A stretch of 64,000 nt of DNA from Phyllobacterium trifolii (GTDB lineage: Bacteria > Pseudomonadota > Alphaproteobacteria > Rhizobiales > Rhizobiaceae). A program made the position numbers and the translations under genes. Positions 45,008 to 56,392 of this stretch are shown here, one piece after another; the first letter of the stretch is position 1, and each line of letters begins with the position of its first letter. The stretch spans positions 186,001 through 250,000 of the forward strand of contig NZ_JACHXN010000002.1 in NCBI RefSeq assembly GCF_014192095.1, given 5' to 3'. Below the pieces are notes generated by a model. That model searched no databases and was not told where the DNA came from. It worked only from the letters and a program-made list of their open reading frames with translations.

Positions 45008-45921
45008 TGGTTGCTGCCCCGCGGATCCAGTGCATCACGTAAGCCATCACCTAAAAGATTGAAGCCGAGGCTGACTATAAGGATGGCGAAGCCCGGAGCT
45101 GCCGCAACCCACCATTGGTCCATTATGAAGCGTCGCCCTGAGGCAATCATCGCGCCCCATTCCGGTAGCGGCGGCTGCGCACCGAGGCCAAGAAAGCCAA
45201 GCCCGGCGGCCGTAAGGATAATACCGGCCATGTCGAGCGTTACGCGCACGATCAGCGATGAGAGACACAGCGGCATGATGTGGCGCAACACGATGCGAAA
45301 CGGCGACGCACCCATCAACCGCACCGCGGCGATGTAGTCGGAGTTACGCACGGTCAGCGTTTCGGCGCGCGCGATACGCGCATAGGGCGGCCAAGAGGTG
45401 ATCGCAATGGCAATGACCGCGTTCTCGATGCCAGGTCCGAGGGCGGCGACAAAGGCGAGGGCAAGAATGAGTTTGGGAAACGCCAGGAAGATATCGGTGA
45501 TGCGCATCAGAATTGAATCGGTCCAGCCCCCGGCATAACCAGCGATGGTTCCAACCAGAAGGCCGATAGGCGCTGCGATGATGGCGACGAGGATGACCAC
45601 ATAAAGCGTCAGCCGCGAGCCATAAATCAACCGCGAAAGAATATCGCGGCCCTGGTCATCGGTGCCAAGCAAATATTCGCCGCCCGGTGGCAACAGCCGC
45701 GCATTACGCAAATCGCCGATCACGGGCGAATGTGGTGCAAGCACATTTGCAAAAGCGGCGACAAGCAGCAGGGCAATGATGATACAGAGACCAACGACGG
45801 CGAGCTTGTTGCTGGCGAAGCGGCTCCAGACCAGATAGGCCCGGCCAAGCCGAGCCTGCATGCGCGATTGCGGCCGGTCACTCATCAGCCATTCGCGGCG
45901 GGAAAGGGGGCGTGTTGTCAT
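45004..45921 (-). CDS. dppC: Dipeptide ABC transporter permease (DppC-type)
   Basis: A 305-residue permease with six helices and the EAA loop (ARAETLTVRNSDYIAAVRLMGASPFRIVLRHIMPLC). GTDDQGRDILSRLIYGSRLTL is the DppC/OppC landmark. I place the start at ATG 45921; upstream in-frame ATGs at 45933 and 46008 are weaker, the latter falling in a repeated element. It follows dppB after about 130 bp that hold that repeat. Confidence 0.92.
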   Translation of the reverse strand: MTTRPLSRREWLMSDRPQSRMQARLGRAYLVWSRFASNKLAVVGLCIIIALLLVAAFANVLAPHSPVIGDLRNARLLPPGGEYLLGTDDQGRDILSRLIYGSRLTLYVVILVAIIAAPIGLLVGTIAGYAGGWTDSILMRITDIFLAFPKLILALAFVAALGPGIENAVIAIAITSWPPYARIARAETLTVRNSDYIAAVRLMGASPFRIVLRHIMPLCLSSLIVRVTLDMAGIILTAAGLGFLGLGAQPPLPEWGAMIASGRRFIMDQWWVAAAPGFAILIVSLGFNLLGDGLRDALDPRGSNQ

Positions 45922-45968
45922 CTCAAAACCCATAAAATTGGGCAGAGGGTGGCGAAAACGTCGATTTT

Positions 45969-46018
45969 TGAGCACCGGAGCGCAGTGTACTTTTGGGTAC
46001 ATGAGCACCGGAGCACAG
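45969..46018. repeat. Intergenic repeat element in the dpp operon
   Basis: A 17-nt unit TGAGCACCGGAGCGCAG (45969-45985) recurs with one change (46002-46018, ...GAGCACAG). The spacer between them contains the inverted repeat TGTAC-N6-GTACA (45986-46001). I recall close copies from Brucella and Phyllobacterium genomes. Confidence 0.65.
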
Positions 46019-46053
46019 AAAATTGTCGTTTGCAGTCCGCTCTGGCAAATTTT

Positions 46054-47100
46054 TCATCGCGCGCGCGTCCGTGGATCAAGCGCCCGATACAGAAGATCGG
46101 ACAAAAGGTTGATGGCGACGAAGACAGTGCCAATGATGATTGTACCTCCAAGCACCGCATTCATGTCGGCGTTCTGCAGCGAATTGGTGATGTAGAGCCC
46201 CAGCCCCGGCCATGAGAAAACCGTCTCGGTCAACACCGAGCCTTCGAGCAATCCGGCATAGGACAGCGCGATCACGGTGACCAGCGGCACCGCGGCATTG
46301 CGCAGGGCATGGCCCCAGATGATGCGCGTTTCGGAAAGGCCCTTTGCCCGCGCGGCCACGATATATTCCTGTTCCAGCTCATTGAGCATGAATGATCGCG
46401 TCATCCGGCTGATATAGGCCAGCGAGAAGTAGCCGAGCAGCGAGGCGGGCAGGATGATGAAGCTGAAAATGTTGCGAAACGCTTCCCAGTTCTGCTGCAA
46501 AACCGCATCGAGCAGGTAGAAGCCGGTGATCGGCGTGAATGTGTATTCATAGACGACGTCGATACGGCCCGGACCCGAAGTCCAGCCCAGCTTGGCGTAG
46601 AACACGACAAGACAGATCATTCCGAGCCAGAAGATCGGGACGGAGTAACCGATGAGGCCAATAACGCGAACGATCTGGTCGATGATGCTGCCGCGTTTGA
46701 CTGCCGCGAGAACCCCTAGCGGCACACCAAAAACCGCGCCTATGAGTGTACCGAACGTCGCAAGCTCCATCGTGGCGGGAAAGACTCGCCTTATATCCTG
46801 CATGACTGGATTGGTGGTCAAAACCGAATTGCCGAAATTGCCTTCCAGGACGCCCTTCAGATAGATGAAAAATTGTTCGTAAAGCGGCAGGTTCAGGCCG
46901 AGTTCTTCACGCACCCGTTCGACCACGTGGGCGGGCGCCCGGTCACCAACGATGGCAAGAGCCGGGTCGATCGGAATGACACGTCCGATGAAGAACGTGA
47001 CGGCGATCAGCCCCAGGAACGTGATGATGCCGATCAGGATGAACCTGCCGGCGGCCCAGGCGAAGTTGGAAGCCCAGGCGCCTGAGCGTCTGGTCTCCAT
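46054..47100 (-). CDS. dppB: Dipeptide ABC transporter permease (DppB-type)
   Basis: A 348-residue permease: first helix ILIGIITFLGLIAVTFFIGRVIP, the DppB landmark ERVREELGLNLPLYEQFFIYLKGVLEGNFGNS, and the EAA loop EYIVAARAKGLSETRIIWGHALRNAAVPL. The start is set at ATG 47100, 37 nt after the dppA stop; a TTG at 47121 is possible. It pairs with DppC to form the channel. Confidence 0.92.
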   Translation of the reverse strand: METRRSGAWASNFAWAAGRFILIGIITFLGLIAVTFFIGRVIPIDPALAIVGDRAPAHVVERVREELGLNLPLYEQFFIYLKGVLEGNFGNSVLTTNPVMQDIRRVFPATMELATFGTLIGAVFGVPLGVLAAVKRGSIIDQIVRVIGLIGYSVPIFWLGMICLVVFYAKLGWTSGPGRIDVVYEYTFTPITGFYLLDAVLQQNWEAFRNIFSFIILPASLLGYFSLAYISRMTRSFMLNELEQEYIVAARAKGLSETRIIWGHALRNAAVPLVTVIALSYAGLLEGSVLTETVFSWPGLGLYITNSLQNADMNAVLGGTIIIGTVFVAINLLSDLLYRALDPRTRAR

Positions 47101-47137
47101 TTGGATGTCGGGATTGGTCAACGATACAAGTCCCGGA

Positions 47138-48748
47138 TCACTTCGAAATATTGAAAACGTAGTTCGTGTCGAATGACGGTCCGAGCTTGAAGCCCTTGAG
47201 GTTCGAACGATAGCCCGCAACCTCGATCTGCTGGAAAATCATGATGAAGGGACTGGTTGCGAGCACTTTTTTCTGCAGGTCCTGATACATCTGTGCTCGT
47301 TTGGCACCATCTCGCTCGAGGAGGGCAGCTTTGGTTTCCTTGGTCAGGTCCGGTACATCCCAGGCGTTGCGCCACGCCAATGTCTTATTTGTGCCTTCGT
47401 CGGAATTGTTGGGGTTGTTGGTGAAGGTGTCCGCGTTCGAGTTCGGATCCCAATAATCCACGCCCCACTGGCCGATATACATGTCATGGGTACGAGCCCG
47501 ATACTTGGTTAGCGTCTGCTTACCATCACCTGGGATGATCTCCATCTTGACACCGCCCTGAGCAAACGTCTGCTGCACGGATTCGGCAATGCCCGTCACC
47601 GGCTGATTGTTGCGTACGTCCATGGTAACGGTGAAACCATCCTTCAGGCCTGCCTTTTCGAGCAGTTCCTTGGCTTTGGCGACATCGAGCTTGTAAGGAT
47701 TCTCGTCCAGTTCGCCGAGGACGCCCTTCGGCAAGAATGTCTGGTGGATCTCGCCAATGCCCTTGATCAGCTTCTCGCCGATAGCGTCGTAATCGACGAG
47801 GTATTTCAGCGCTTCGCTCACACCTGGCTTGGCAAGGTCAGCGTTTTTCTGATTAAGGCTGATGTAGTAGACGGTGCCTTTTGGCGCGTTGGTGGTCGCA
47901 ATGTCGCTGTTCTTGACCACCTGCTCCAGATCGTTGGGCTCGAGATTGCGGGCGATGTCGATATCGCCCTTCTCAAGCAGCAGACGCTGCGCTGCGCTTT
48001 CCTTCACGTGGCGATAGATGACACGCATGAGCGGCGCCTTGGTGCCCCAGTAGTTGTCATTGCGTTCAAGCACGATGATTTCGTTGGCGCGCCAGTCGCG
48101 GATTTTCATCGGACCGGAACCGGCATAGGCGGTCTTCAGCCACGCCCAGCCAAAGTCATCATTGACGACATGCTCGGAAACCAGCTTCTTGTCGACAACC
48201 GAAGCAACCGTTGCAGTCAGACAGTTCAAGACGAAACTTGGTGCGTAAGGTTGATCGACCGTGAATACGAAGGTCGAAGGATCGGTTGCCTTGGCCTTTT
48301 CGGTGACATTGTCCGGTTTCAGGCCAAACTGGGTCAGGATGAACGCCGGGCTCTTGTCGAGCTTGACGGCGCGCTCGAACGACCAGGCGACATCATCGGC
48401 CGTGACCGGATTACCCGATGCGAATTTCAGGCCCGGCTTCAGTTTGAACGTATAGGTCAGGCCATCGTCGGAAACCGTCCAGCTTTCGGCAACGTCTGCA
48501 ACGACCTTCGAAGGATCGCTGATATCGAGCCGAACCAGCTTGTCGTAAGTGTTGCCGTTGATTTCACCGGTTGTGAGCTCGAAAGCTTCAGCGGGATCGA
48601 GCGTTATCACATCATCGATGGCGAAGGCTTCGACCAGGGTATCGGCTGGCGTCTCGGCCCATGCTGGCACGCCGGAAAGCAACGTCGCGGACAGCGCCGC
48701 ACTGCCGAGCAGAAGGCGGAATTTCGGGTTTATCTGGTTCATCAACAT
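47138..48748 (-). CDS. dppA: Dipeptide/oligopeptide ABC transporter substrate-binding protein (DppA-type)
   Basis: A 536-residue SBP_bac_5 protein with a signal peptide (FRLLLGSAALSATLLSGVPAWAE). Family landmarks are ITLDPAEAFELTTGEINGNTYDKLVRLD and WTVSDDGLTYTFKLKPGLKFASGNPVTADDV. AGGGAA lies before the ATG. It is the first transporter gene after the dipeptidase gene and delivers peptides to DppBC. Confidence 0.95.
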   Translation of the reverse strand: MLMNQINPKFRLLLGSAALSATLLSGVPAWAETPADTLVEAFAIDDVITLDPAEAFELTTGEINGNTYDKLVRLDISDPSKVVADVAESWTVSDDGLTYTFKLKPGLKFASGNPVTADDVAWSFERAVKLDKSPAFILTQFGLKPDNVTEKAKATDPSTFVFTVDQPYAPSFVLNCLTATVASVVDKKLVSEHVVNDDFGWAWLKTAYAGSGPMKIRDWRANEIIVLERNDNYWGTKAPLMRVIYRHVKESAAQRLLLEKGDIDIARNLEPNDLEQVVKNSDIATTNAPKGTVYYISLNQKNADLAKPGVSEALKYLVDYDAIGEKLIKGIGEIHQTFLPKGVLGELDENPYKLDVAKAKELLEKAGLKDGFTVTMDVRNNQPVTGIAESVQQTFAQGGVKMEIIPGDGKQTLTKYRARTHDMYIGQWGVDYWDPNSNADTFTNNPNNSDEGTNKTLAWRNAWDVPDLTKETKAALLERDGAKRAQMYQDLQKKVLATSPFIMIFQQIEVAGYRSNLKGFKLGPSFDTNYVFNISK

Positions 48749-48784
48749 TGTTCTGGTTCCCTGTTTATGAGCAATTTGACTTTT

Positions 48785-49840
48785 TTAATTTTCCTCGTGC
48801 CAGGCCGAGCGTAATACCCGCAGCCAGTTTTCGCGGCAGATTTTTGCCAGGTCATCTCCGGCATATCCGGCGTCCCGTAACGCCGCGACAAGATTTTGAT
48901 TGCCACTCGCATCGGCAATCTCGCCGGGGATTTTAGCACCATCGAAATCCGAACCAAGCGCTACGCAATCGATGCCCATGCGGTTGACCATGTAGTCGAT
49001 GTGGCGGACCATGTCGGTCAGCGGCGTATCGGCATTTTCACGCGCGTCGGGGCGCAGCATGGCGACCGCATAATTCAGCCCGACGAGCCCCCGGCTTTCT
49101 CGTATGGCGTCAAGCTGCTTGTCCGTCAGATTGCGTGCGACAGGCGTCAGCGCGTGCACATTGGAGTGACTGGCGACAAGCGGCTGATCGCTGATCCGCG
49201 CCACATCCCAGAAACCCTTTTCGGTGATATGCGCAAGATCGATGAGGATGCCGAGACGATTGCAGGCCTTGACCAGTTCCTCGCCGATCGCGGTGAGCCC
49301 GGGTCCGGTATCCGGGCTCATCGGATAGGCGAAGGGCACACCGTGCGCGAAGATATTGTTACGGCTCCACACTGGACCGAGCGAACGCAAGCCGGCGGCG
49401 TAGAATACATCGAGCGCGGCGAGATCGCCGTCAATCGCCTCGCAGCCCTCCATATGGAGCACCGCAGCGAACATGTCGTTTTGCATGCACTCGGTAATCT
49501 CGGCCGTGCTGCGGCACAATTTCCAGCCGCCGGAACGCTGGAGCTTCAGCGCGATCGAAGCCATTTCCAGCGCAATGTCGAGGGATGGGGCCCGCTCCAG
49601 CGGCGCGGCGAGCGGCGTAGAATAATGGCCATTGGCGTCTGGCGCCTTGAAGGCAAGATCACCGGATGGAACATAGATGGCACAGAGCCCGCCGATCAAC
49701 CCGCCCTTGAGCGCCCTGATCTTGTCGATGTGCCCGGAGGTGGTGCCTTCGATGAACTCCTGAACCGGATCCGCTCCGTCTCTCGAATGTTTCCACAACC
49801 GGTAAAGCACATCGTTGTGACCATCGAAGACAGGCTGCAT
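48785..49840 (-). CDS. Membrane dipeptidase (peptidase M19)
   Basis: A 351-residue renal-dipeptidase-family metallopeptidase: the HND zinc motif in FDGHNDVLYRLW near the N-terminus, HMEGCEAI (the bridging Glu), LIDLAHITEKGFWDVA, and SHSNVHAL for the second zinc. It is followed after 36 nt by dppA, so it likely cleaves the imported dipeptides in the cytoplasm. No signal peptide is seen. Confidence 0.95.
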   Translation of the reverse strand: MQPVFDGHNDVLYRLWKHSRDGADPVQEFIEGTTSGHIDKIRALKGGLIGGLCAIYVPSGDLAFKAPDANGHYSTPLAAPLERAPSLDIALEMASIALKLQRSGGWKLCRSTAEITECMQNDMFAAVLHMEGCEAIDGDLAALDVFYAAGLRSLGPVWSRNNIFAHGVPFAYPMSPDTGPGLTAIGEELVKACNRLGILIDLAHITEKGFWDVARISDQPLVASHSNVHALTPVARNLTDKQLDAIRESRGLVGLNYAVAMLRPDARENADTPLTDMVRHIDYMVNRMGIDCVALGSDFDGAKIPGEIADASGNQNLVAALRDAGYAGDDLAKICRENWLRVLRSAWHEEN

Positions 49841-50171
49841 TTCAATTCCCGATCAGATTGACTTGAAAAAAGGCCACATGTTCGCCGGGTAATCTTTTGT
49901 CGACCCCTCGGCGCCCATCGCCCTTTTTTCACAAAAGATCATGATGCCCGCGAACAGGCAAGAGAGTTGTTGTACAAAAGTATAAAAAGCCGCTCACCGA
50001 GGCCAACGCCCAACAGGCGTAACTTGCCGGCCGTAGTGCGCCTGCGTCGATGACGAAAGGATGTCGTAGGGAGGAGCCAATGCGACATGGCAAATTTGGG
50101 CTGCCAAGGTAGTAGCCATCTTGATGGCAGTACCGATATGGCCTATATTCCTTCCAAAATGGAGTATCCTG
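49841..50171. other. Intergenic region between the dipeptidase and vapB genes
   Basis: These 331 bp contain divergent promoters and no gene that I can support. ATCTTTTGT (49892-49900) and ACAAAAGAT (49931-49939) form an inverted repeat upstream of the dipeptidase operon. A second symmetric site (50108-50134) sits before vapB. Confidence 0.55.
50108..50134. promoter_or_regulatory. Candidate VapB operator
   Basis: GCCATC (50115-50120) and GATGGC (50123-50128) form a perfect palindrome around TT, with outer GGTA (50108-50111) and TACC (50131-50134). It lies about 40 bp upstream of vapB, where antitoxins usually bind. Confidence 0.5.
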
Positions 50172-50420
50172 ATGGCCGAACCTCAATTGTCTGTGCGCAG
50201 CGCTAGAGCACGCGACTTGGCACACCGCCTGGCGAGCCGTGAAAACAGATCAATCGCCGAAATTGTAGAGCGGGCTCTTGAGTCCTATGAAATCCGCGAA
50301 ACCGGCCGGGAGCCAGCGTCGACCTTCTACAGCCGCCTGTCAAAAGATGCCGGTACAGATATAGATCTGGAGGCTGTCATCAGACAAGAACGTCGCGGCC
50401 ATCCGGGTCCTGAGCTTTGA
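50172..50420 (+). CDS. vapB: VapB-type antitoxin
   Basis: An 82-residue protein of the ribbon-helix-helix-like VapB group (LSVRSARARDLAHRLASRENRSIAEIVERALESYE), with a short C-terminal toxin-binding tail. GGAG lies upstream of ATG 50172. It overlaps the PIN-domain toxin gene (TTGA), so the two are translated together. Confidence 0.85.
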   Translation: MAEPQLSVRSARARDLAHRLASRENRSIAEIVERALESYEIRETGREPASTFYSRLSKDAGTDIDLEAVIRQERRGHPGPEL

Positions 50421-50830
50421 TATTTTTAGACACCAATGTTCTTTCCGAAACCTTACGCAAGGCGCCAAGCGAGGCTGTCATCTCTTGGCTTGTCCGGCAT
50501 GATTCAGAACTGGCTTTGCCGACTGTAACCATCGCAGAAATTGCGTTCGGCATTCAGAAAATATTGCCTGATCAGCGCGCCCTTCGCCTGGAGCGGGGTC
50601 TCTCGGACTGGCGTCGGCGTTTTGCTGACCGCATATTTGGTCTAACCGAAGAGGCGGCGATGGCTTATGGCGAGATTATGGGAACTGCCACACGGCAAGG
50701 ATCGATAATGTCGGCTCCTGATGGCATGATCGCAGCCATTGTTCGGGTGAATGGCGGCCGTTTGGCCACCCGGAATGTCACCGATTTCAGCACAACGGGC
50801 CTGGACCTCATCTCTCCTTGGGAAAGATGA
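50417..50830 (+). CDS. vapC: VapC-type PIN-domain toxin
   Basis: A 137-residue PIN ribonuclease with the acidic residues in place: D in FLDTNVLSE, E in TVTIAEIAFG, D in SAPDGMIAAIV and D in TRNVTDF. The start is TTG, overlapping the vapB stop. It should cleave tRNA or other RNA when VapB is lost. It converges on gyrB with only 41 bp between. Confidence 0.92.
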   Translation: MIFLDTNVLSETLRKAPSEAVISWLVRHDSELALPTVTIAEIAFGIQKILPDQRALRLERGLSDWRRRFADRIFGLTEEAAMAYGEIMGTATRQGSIMSAPDGMIAAIVRVNGGRLATRNVTDFSTTGLDLISPWER

Positions 50831-50871
50831 GGCAATAACCTCTTAAGGCTATCTCAAATTTATGATGCCAC

Positions 50872-53595
<2,724 letters not shown>

Positions 53596-53597
53596 TT

Positions 53598-54980
53598 ATG
53601 GAAACCACGACCCAAGCCGCTTTTGTCCCGCCGGCGCCAGTACCGCGTACCGGTCCGGTCGGCACATTGCAGCTTATCCGCACCATTTACCGCAACCCGC
53701 TGGAGCTGTGGGGGGAGCCTTCTTATAATGAACCCTGGGTTTCCATCGACTGGTCCTTCGCCCACACGATCATCGCCAATGATCCGGGGCTGATCCGTCA
53801 TGTGCTCGTCGACAATGCGAAGAATTACAAGATGGCGGCGGTACGCCAGCGCATCCTGCGCCCCATCCTGCGCGATGGATTGCTGACAGCGGAAGGCGAT
53901 GTCTGGCGGCGTTCGCGCAAGGCGATGGCGCCGGTTTTCACGCCGCGCCACATCGATGGTTTCGCGGAAAGCATGAAGCGGACAACCGATGTTTTCGCTG
54001 ATCGCTACGACGGTCTGACAGGCACGACCGATGTATCGCGCGACATGACCATGCTGACCTATGACATTCTTGCAGACACATTGTTTTCGGGAGAAATCGC
54101 CGGTGATCCGGACCAGTTTTCCCATGAGGTCGACCGCCTGTTCGAAACCATGGGCCGCGTTGATCCCCTCGATCTTCTCGGAGCACCTGCATGGCTGCCG
54201 CGCTTCACCCAGATAAGGGGCCGCCGCGCGCTCGCCTTCTTCCGCCAGATCGTCGCCAACACGATGGAGATGCGCAAGGCCCGCATGGCAAAGGAAGGCG
54301 ACAAGGTCCCGAATGATTTCCTCACCCTCCTGCTGAAAGCCGAAGGCCCGCAGGGGCTTTCGCGCGCCGAGATAGAAGACAATATCATCACCTTCATCGG
54401 CGCGGGCCACGAAACCACGGCGCGGGCACTCGGGTGGACACTATATCTGTTGGCAAAGGCGCCATGGGAACGCGATTTGATCGAGCAGGAGATCGATGCC
54501 TTCATGGGTCAGCGCGAGGTCCCGCCGCCGCATCAATGGCTGGACGCCCTACCCTTCACCCGCTCGGCATTCGAGGAGGCCATGCGGCTTTATCCACCCG
54601 CGCCTTCGATCAACCGCGAACCGATCGAGGACGACCAGTACAAGGACCTGGTGCTCCCGAAGGGTGCCGCCGTACTCGTTATGCCGTGGACCGTACACCG
54701 GCACCGGCTTTATTGGGAAAATCCCGAAGCTTTCATGCCCTCGCGCTTTCATCCGGAAAATCGCGACAAGATCGACCGGTTTCAATATCTCCCCTTCGGT
54801 GCCGGGCCGCGCGTCTGCATCGGCGCAAGCTTTGCCCTGCAGGAGGCGATCATCGCGCTGGCGACCCTGCTCCATCGCTATCGCTTCGATATCGCAGCGG
54901 ATATAAAGCCATGGCCCGTGCAGAAACTGACGACACAACCCGACGGCGGATTGCCGATGCGTGTGACTGCGAGACGGTAG
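53598..54980 (+). CDS. Cytochrome P450
   Basis: A 460-residue P450. Key motifs are the I-helix GAGHETTARAL, EAMR (ExxR), and the haem loop FGAGPRVCIGASFALQE with the proximal Cys. ATG 53598 has TGGAGG upstream; the frame is open to 53415 but the extra part is atypical. It resembles CYP families that act on fatty acids or small lipids in rhizobia. No ferredoxin or reductase gene is adjacent. It is divergent from gyrB. Confidence 0.94.
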   Translation: METTTQAAFVPPAPVPRTGPVGTLQLIRTIYRNPLELWGEPSYNEPWVSIDWSFAHTIIANDPGLIRHVLVDNAKNYKMAAVRQRILRPILRDGLLTAEGDVWRRSRKAMAPVFTPRHIDGFAESMKRTTDVFADRYDGLTGTTDVSRDMTMLTYDILADTLFSGEIAGDPDQFSHEVDRLFETMGRVDPLDLLGAPAWLPRFTQIRGRRALAFFRQIVANTMEMRKARMAKEGDKVPNDFLTLLLKAEGPQGLSRAEIEDNIITFIGAGHETTARALGWTLYLLAKAPWERDLIEQEIDAFMGQREVPPPHQWLDALPFTRSAFEEAMRLYPPAPSINREPIEDDQYKDLVLPKGAAVLVMPWTVHRHRLYWENPEAFMPSRFHPENRDKIDRFQYLPFGAGPRVCIGASFALQEAIIALATLLHRYRFDIAADIKPWPVQKLTTQPDGGLPMRVTARR

Positions 54981-54983
54981 ATG

Positions 54984-55200
54984 CCGATTATCTCCCCTCT
55001 TGTGGGGGCCGAAGGCGGGCGAGACCCGTGGCTCGCCCCCGGTAGCGATTTCAGCATCTTAGCCTTGCTAAGTGCTAGAAATCGCAAGAGAGGGGATTTG
55101 CTTCCCTGAACTACCCCCTCACTTGGATTTTCCAAGGATTTAGCGAAGAGGCTAAATCCAGGAAAATCGCTTTCTCTCCCACAAGGGGAGAGATAACCGG
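54984..55200. repeat. 217-bp element with terminal inverted repeats and nested hairpins
   Basis: The left end (54984-55008, CCGATTATCTCCCCTCTTGT...) matches the complement of the right end (55174-55200, ...CCACAAGGGGAGAGATAACC) over about 25 bp with few differences. Inside are at least three stem-loops: GGGCGAG/CTCGCCC (55017-55038), GCGATTTC/GAAATCGC with inner CTTAGC/GCTAAG (55045-55085), and GGATTTTCC...GGATTTAGC/GCTAAATCC...GGAAAATC (55125-55168). There is no coding frame. It looks like a MITE or a Rhizobiales intergenic palindrome. Confidence 0.78.
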
Positions 55201-55262
55201 CCACCATCTCTTGATTTCACCAGAAATTTAATATACATTTATTTCTAGTGAAAGGACCTCCC

Positions 55263-55649
55263 ATGCGAACCACCGCGCAACATATTGAAGACACCCCAAG
55301 CAAGACCGCCGTCGTGTCCAAGGCGCTGCTGCGTTCCGCTGAATTGCTCGGCCTGACCGCCAGAGAGCTGTCAACCGTCGTCGGTCTGTCCGAACCCAGC
55401 ATTTCCCGGCTCAAGCGCAGTGAGGGTAGCGGGGGGCCGCTCACCGGCAAGAGCTACGAACTCGCGCTCCTGTTCATTCGCCTCTACCGCTCGCTCGATG
55501 CCATTGTCGGCGGCGACGATAGCGTCGCGCGGCAGTGGATGCGCACTGACAATACCATGCTCGGCGGCAAGCCGCTCAACCGGATCAAAACCATTGACGG
55601 TCTCGCCCATGTCCTCGCCTATCTGGACGCCCGCCGCGCTCCTATCTGA
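55263..55649 (+). CDS. Xre/MbcA/ParS-type antitoxin (DUF2384)
   Basis: A 128-residue protein: an N-terminal HTH of Xre type (LLGLTARELSTVVGLSEPSISRLKRSEG) and a C-terminal DUF2384/MbcA toxin-binding domain (LFIRLYRSLDAIVGGDD, MLGGKPLNRIKTIDGLAHVLAYLDARR). AAGGA precedes ATG 55263. The RES-domain gene overlaps its end, the usual order of RES-Xre systems. Confidence 0.9.
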   Translation: MRTTAQHIEDTPSKTAVVSKALLRSAELLGLTARELSTVVGLSEPSISRLKRSEGSGGPLTGKSYELALLFIRLYRSLDAIVGGDDSVARQWMRTDNTMLGGKPLNRIKTIDGLAHVLAYLDARRAPI

Positions 55650-56370
55650 GTCGCGATCTCTGCACGGCGCCTGCTGGCGTCTGGTTGAAGCGCAGCACCG
55701 CGTTTCCACCATGAAGCTGGTCGATACACTCGATGAGCAGGCCCTGCTTGAAGACGAGCTTGAGGCCACCAAGCCCCCGCTGCCGCCAGCGTGCGTACAT
55801 CTCGATTACCTGTTGGCGACGCCGTTCCGCTATGGCCGCTATCCGGGCAATTCGCGTTTCCGCCGCGAAGGTTATTCGCCCGGCGTCTTCTATGCCAGCG
55901 AGAATGTCGAAACTGCCGTCGCCGAAACCGCCTTCTACCGGCTGCTATTCTTTGCCGAAAGTCCCGCAACACCCTGGCCGCGCAACGCACTGGAGTTCAC
56001 CGCGTTCGAAGCGCGCTACGCCACCACCAGCGCAATCGATCTGACTGCAGTGCCTTTCATCGAGTTGGCGCCGCAGTGGATGCATCTGACTGATTATTCC
56101 GCTTGCCTCGATCTTGCCGACAAAGCGCATGAGGCGGGTATCGACCTAATCCGCTATCAATCCGTGCGCGATCCACATGGCGGGATCAATCTTGCGCTGC
56201 TTTCGTGCGGTTGCTTTGCCATGCCGAACCCGACGCGCATGACGACATGGCGGCTGCATTTCTCCAGCCACGGCGTCAACGCCATCTGCGACTATCCCGA
56301 ACTCAGGCTTGGGTTCAGCCGGGAGATTTTTGCCAACGACCCGCGTCTGGCGGAAAAGGCCAGATCATAA
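55609..56370 (+). CDS. RES-domain toxin
   Basis: A 253-residue RES protein: CWRLVEAQHRVSTMKLVD, FRYGRYPGNSRFRREGYSPGVFYASENVETAVAETAFYR with the conserved Arg, Tyr and Glu, and HLTDYSACLDLADKAHEAG. Family members degrade NAD+. No ATG exists near the antitoxin stop in this frame; ATG 55609, 41 bp inside the antitoxin gene, gives the usual short N-terminus. The start lacks a clear ribosome site, so coupling to antitoxin translation is likely. Confidence 0.88.
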   Translation: MSSPIWTPAALLSESRSLHGACWRLVEAQHRVSTMKLVDTLDEQALLEDELEATKPPLPPACVHLDYLLATPFRYGRYPGNSRFRREGYSPGVFYASENVETAVAETAFYRLLFFAESPATPWPRNALEFTAFEARYATTSAIDLTAVPFIELAPQWMHLTDYSACLDLADKAHEAGIDLIRYQSVRDPHGGINLALLSCGCFAMPNPTRMTTWRLHFSSHGVNAICDYPELRLGFSREIFANDPRLAEKARS

Positions 56371-56392
56371 TTTCATTTTTTCGGCTTGACAT

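Noticed and set aside
45969-46018. Possible CRISPR-like array
   Set aside because: Only two units with one 16-nt spacer, and an internal dyad; there are no cas genes. It fits an intergenic repeat instead.
48896-49861. 321-codon plus-strand frame opposite the dipeptidase
   Set aside because: It is antisense to a peptidase with all zinc motifs and has no ribosome site or family pattern.
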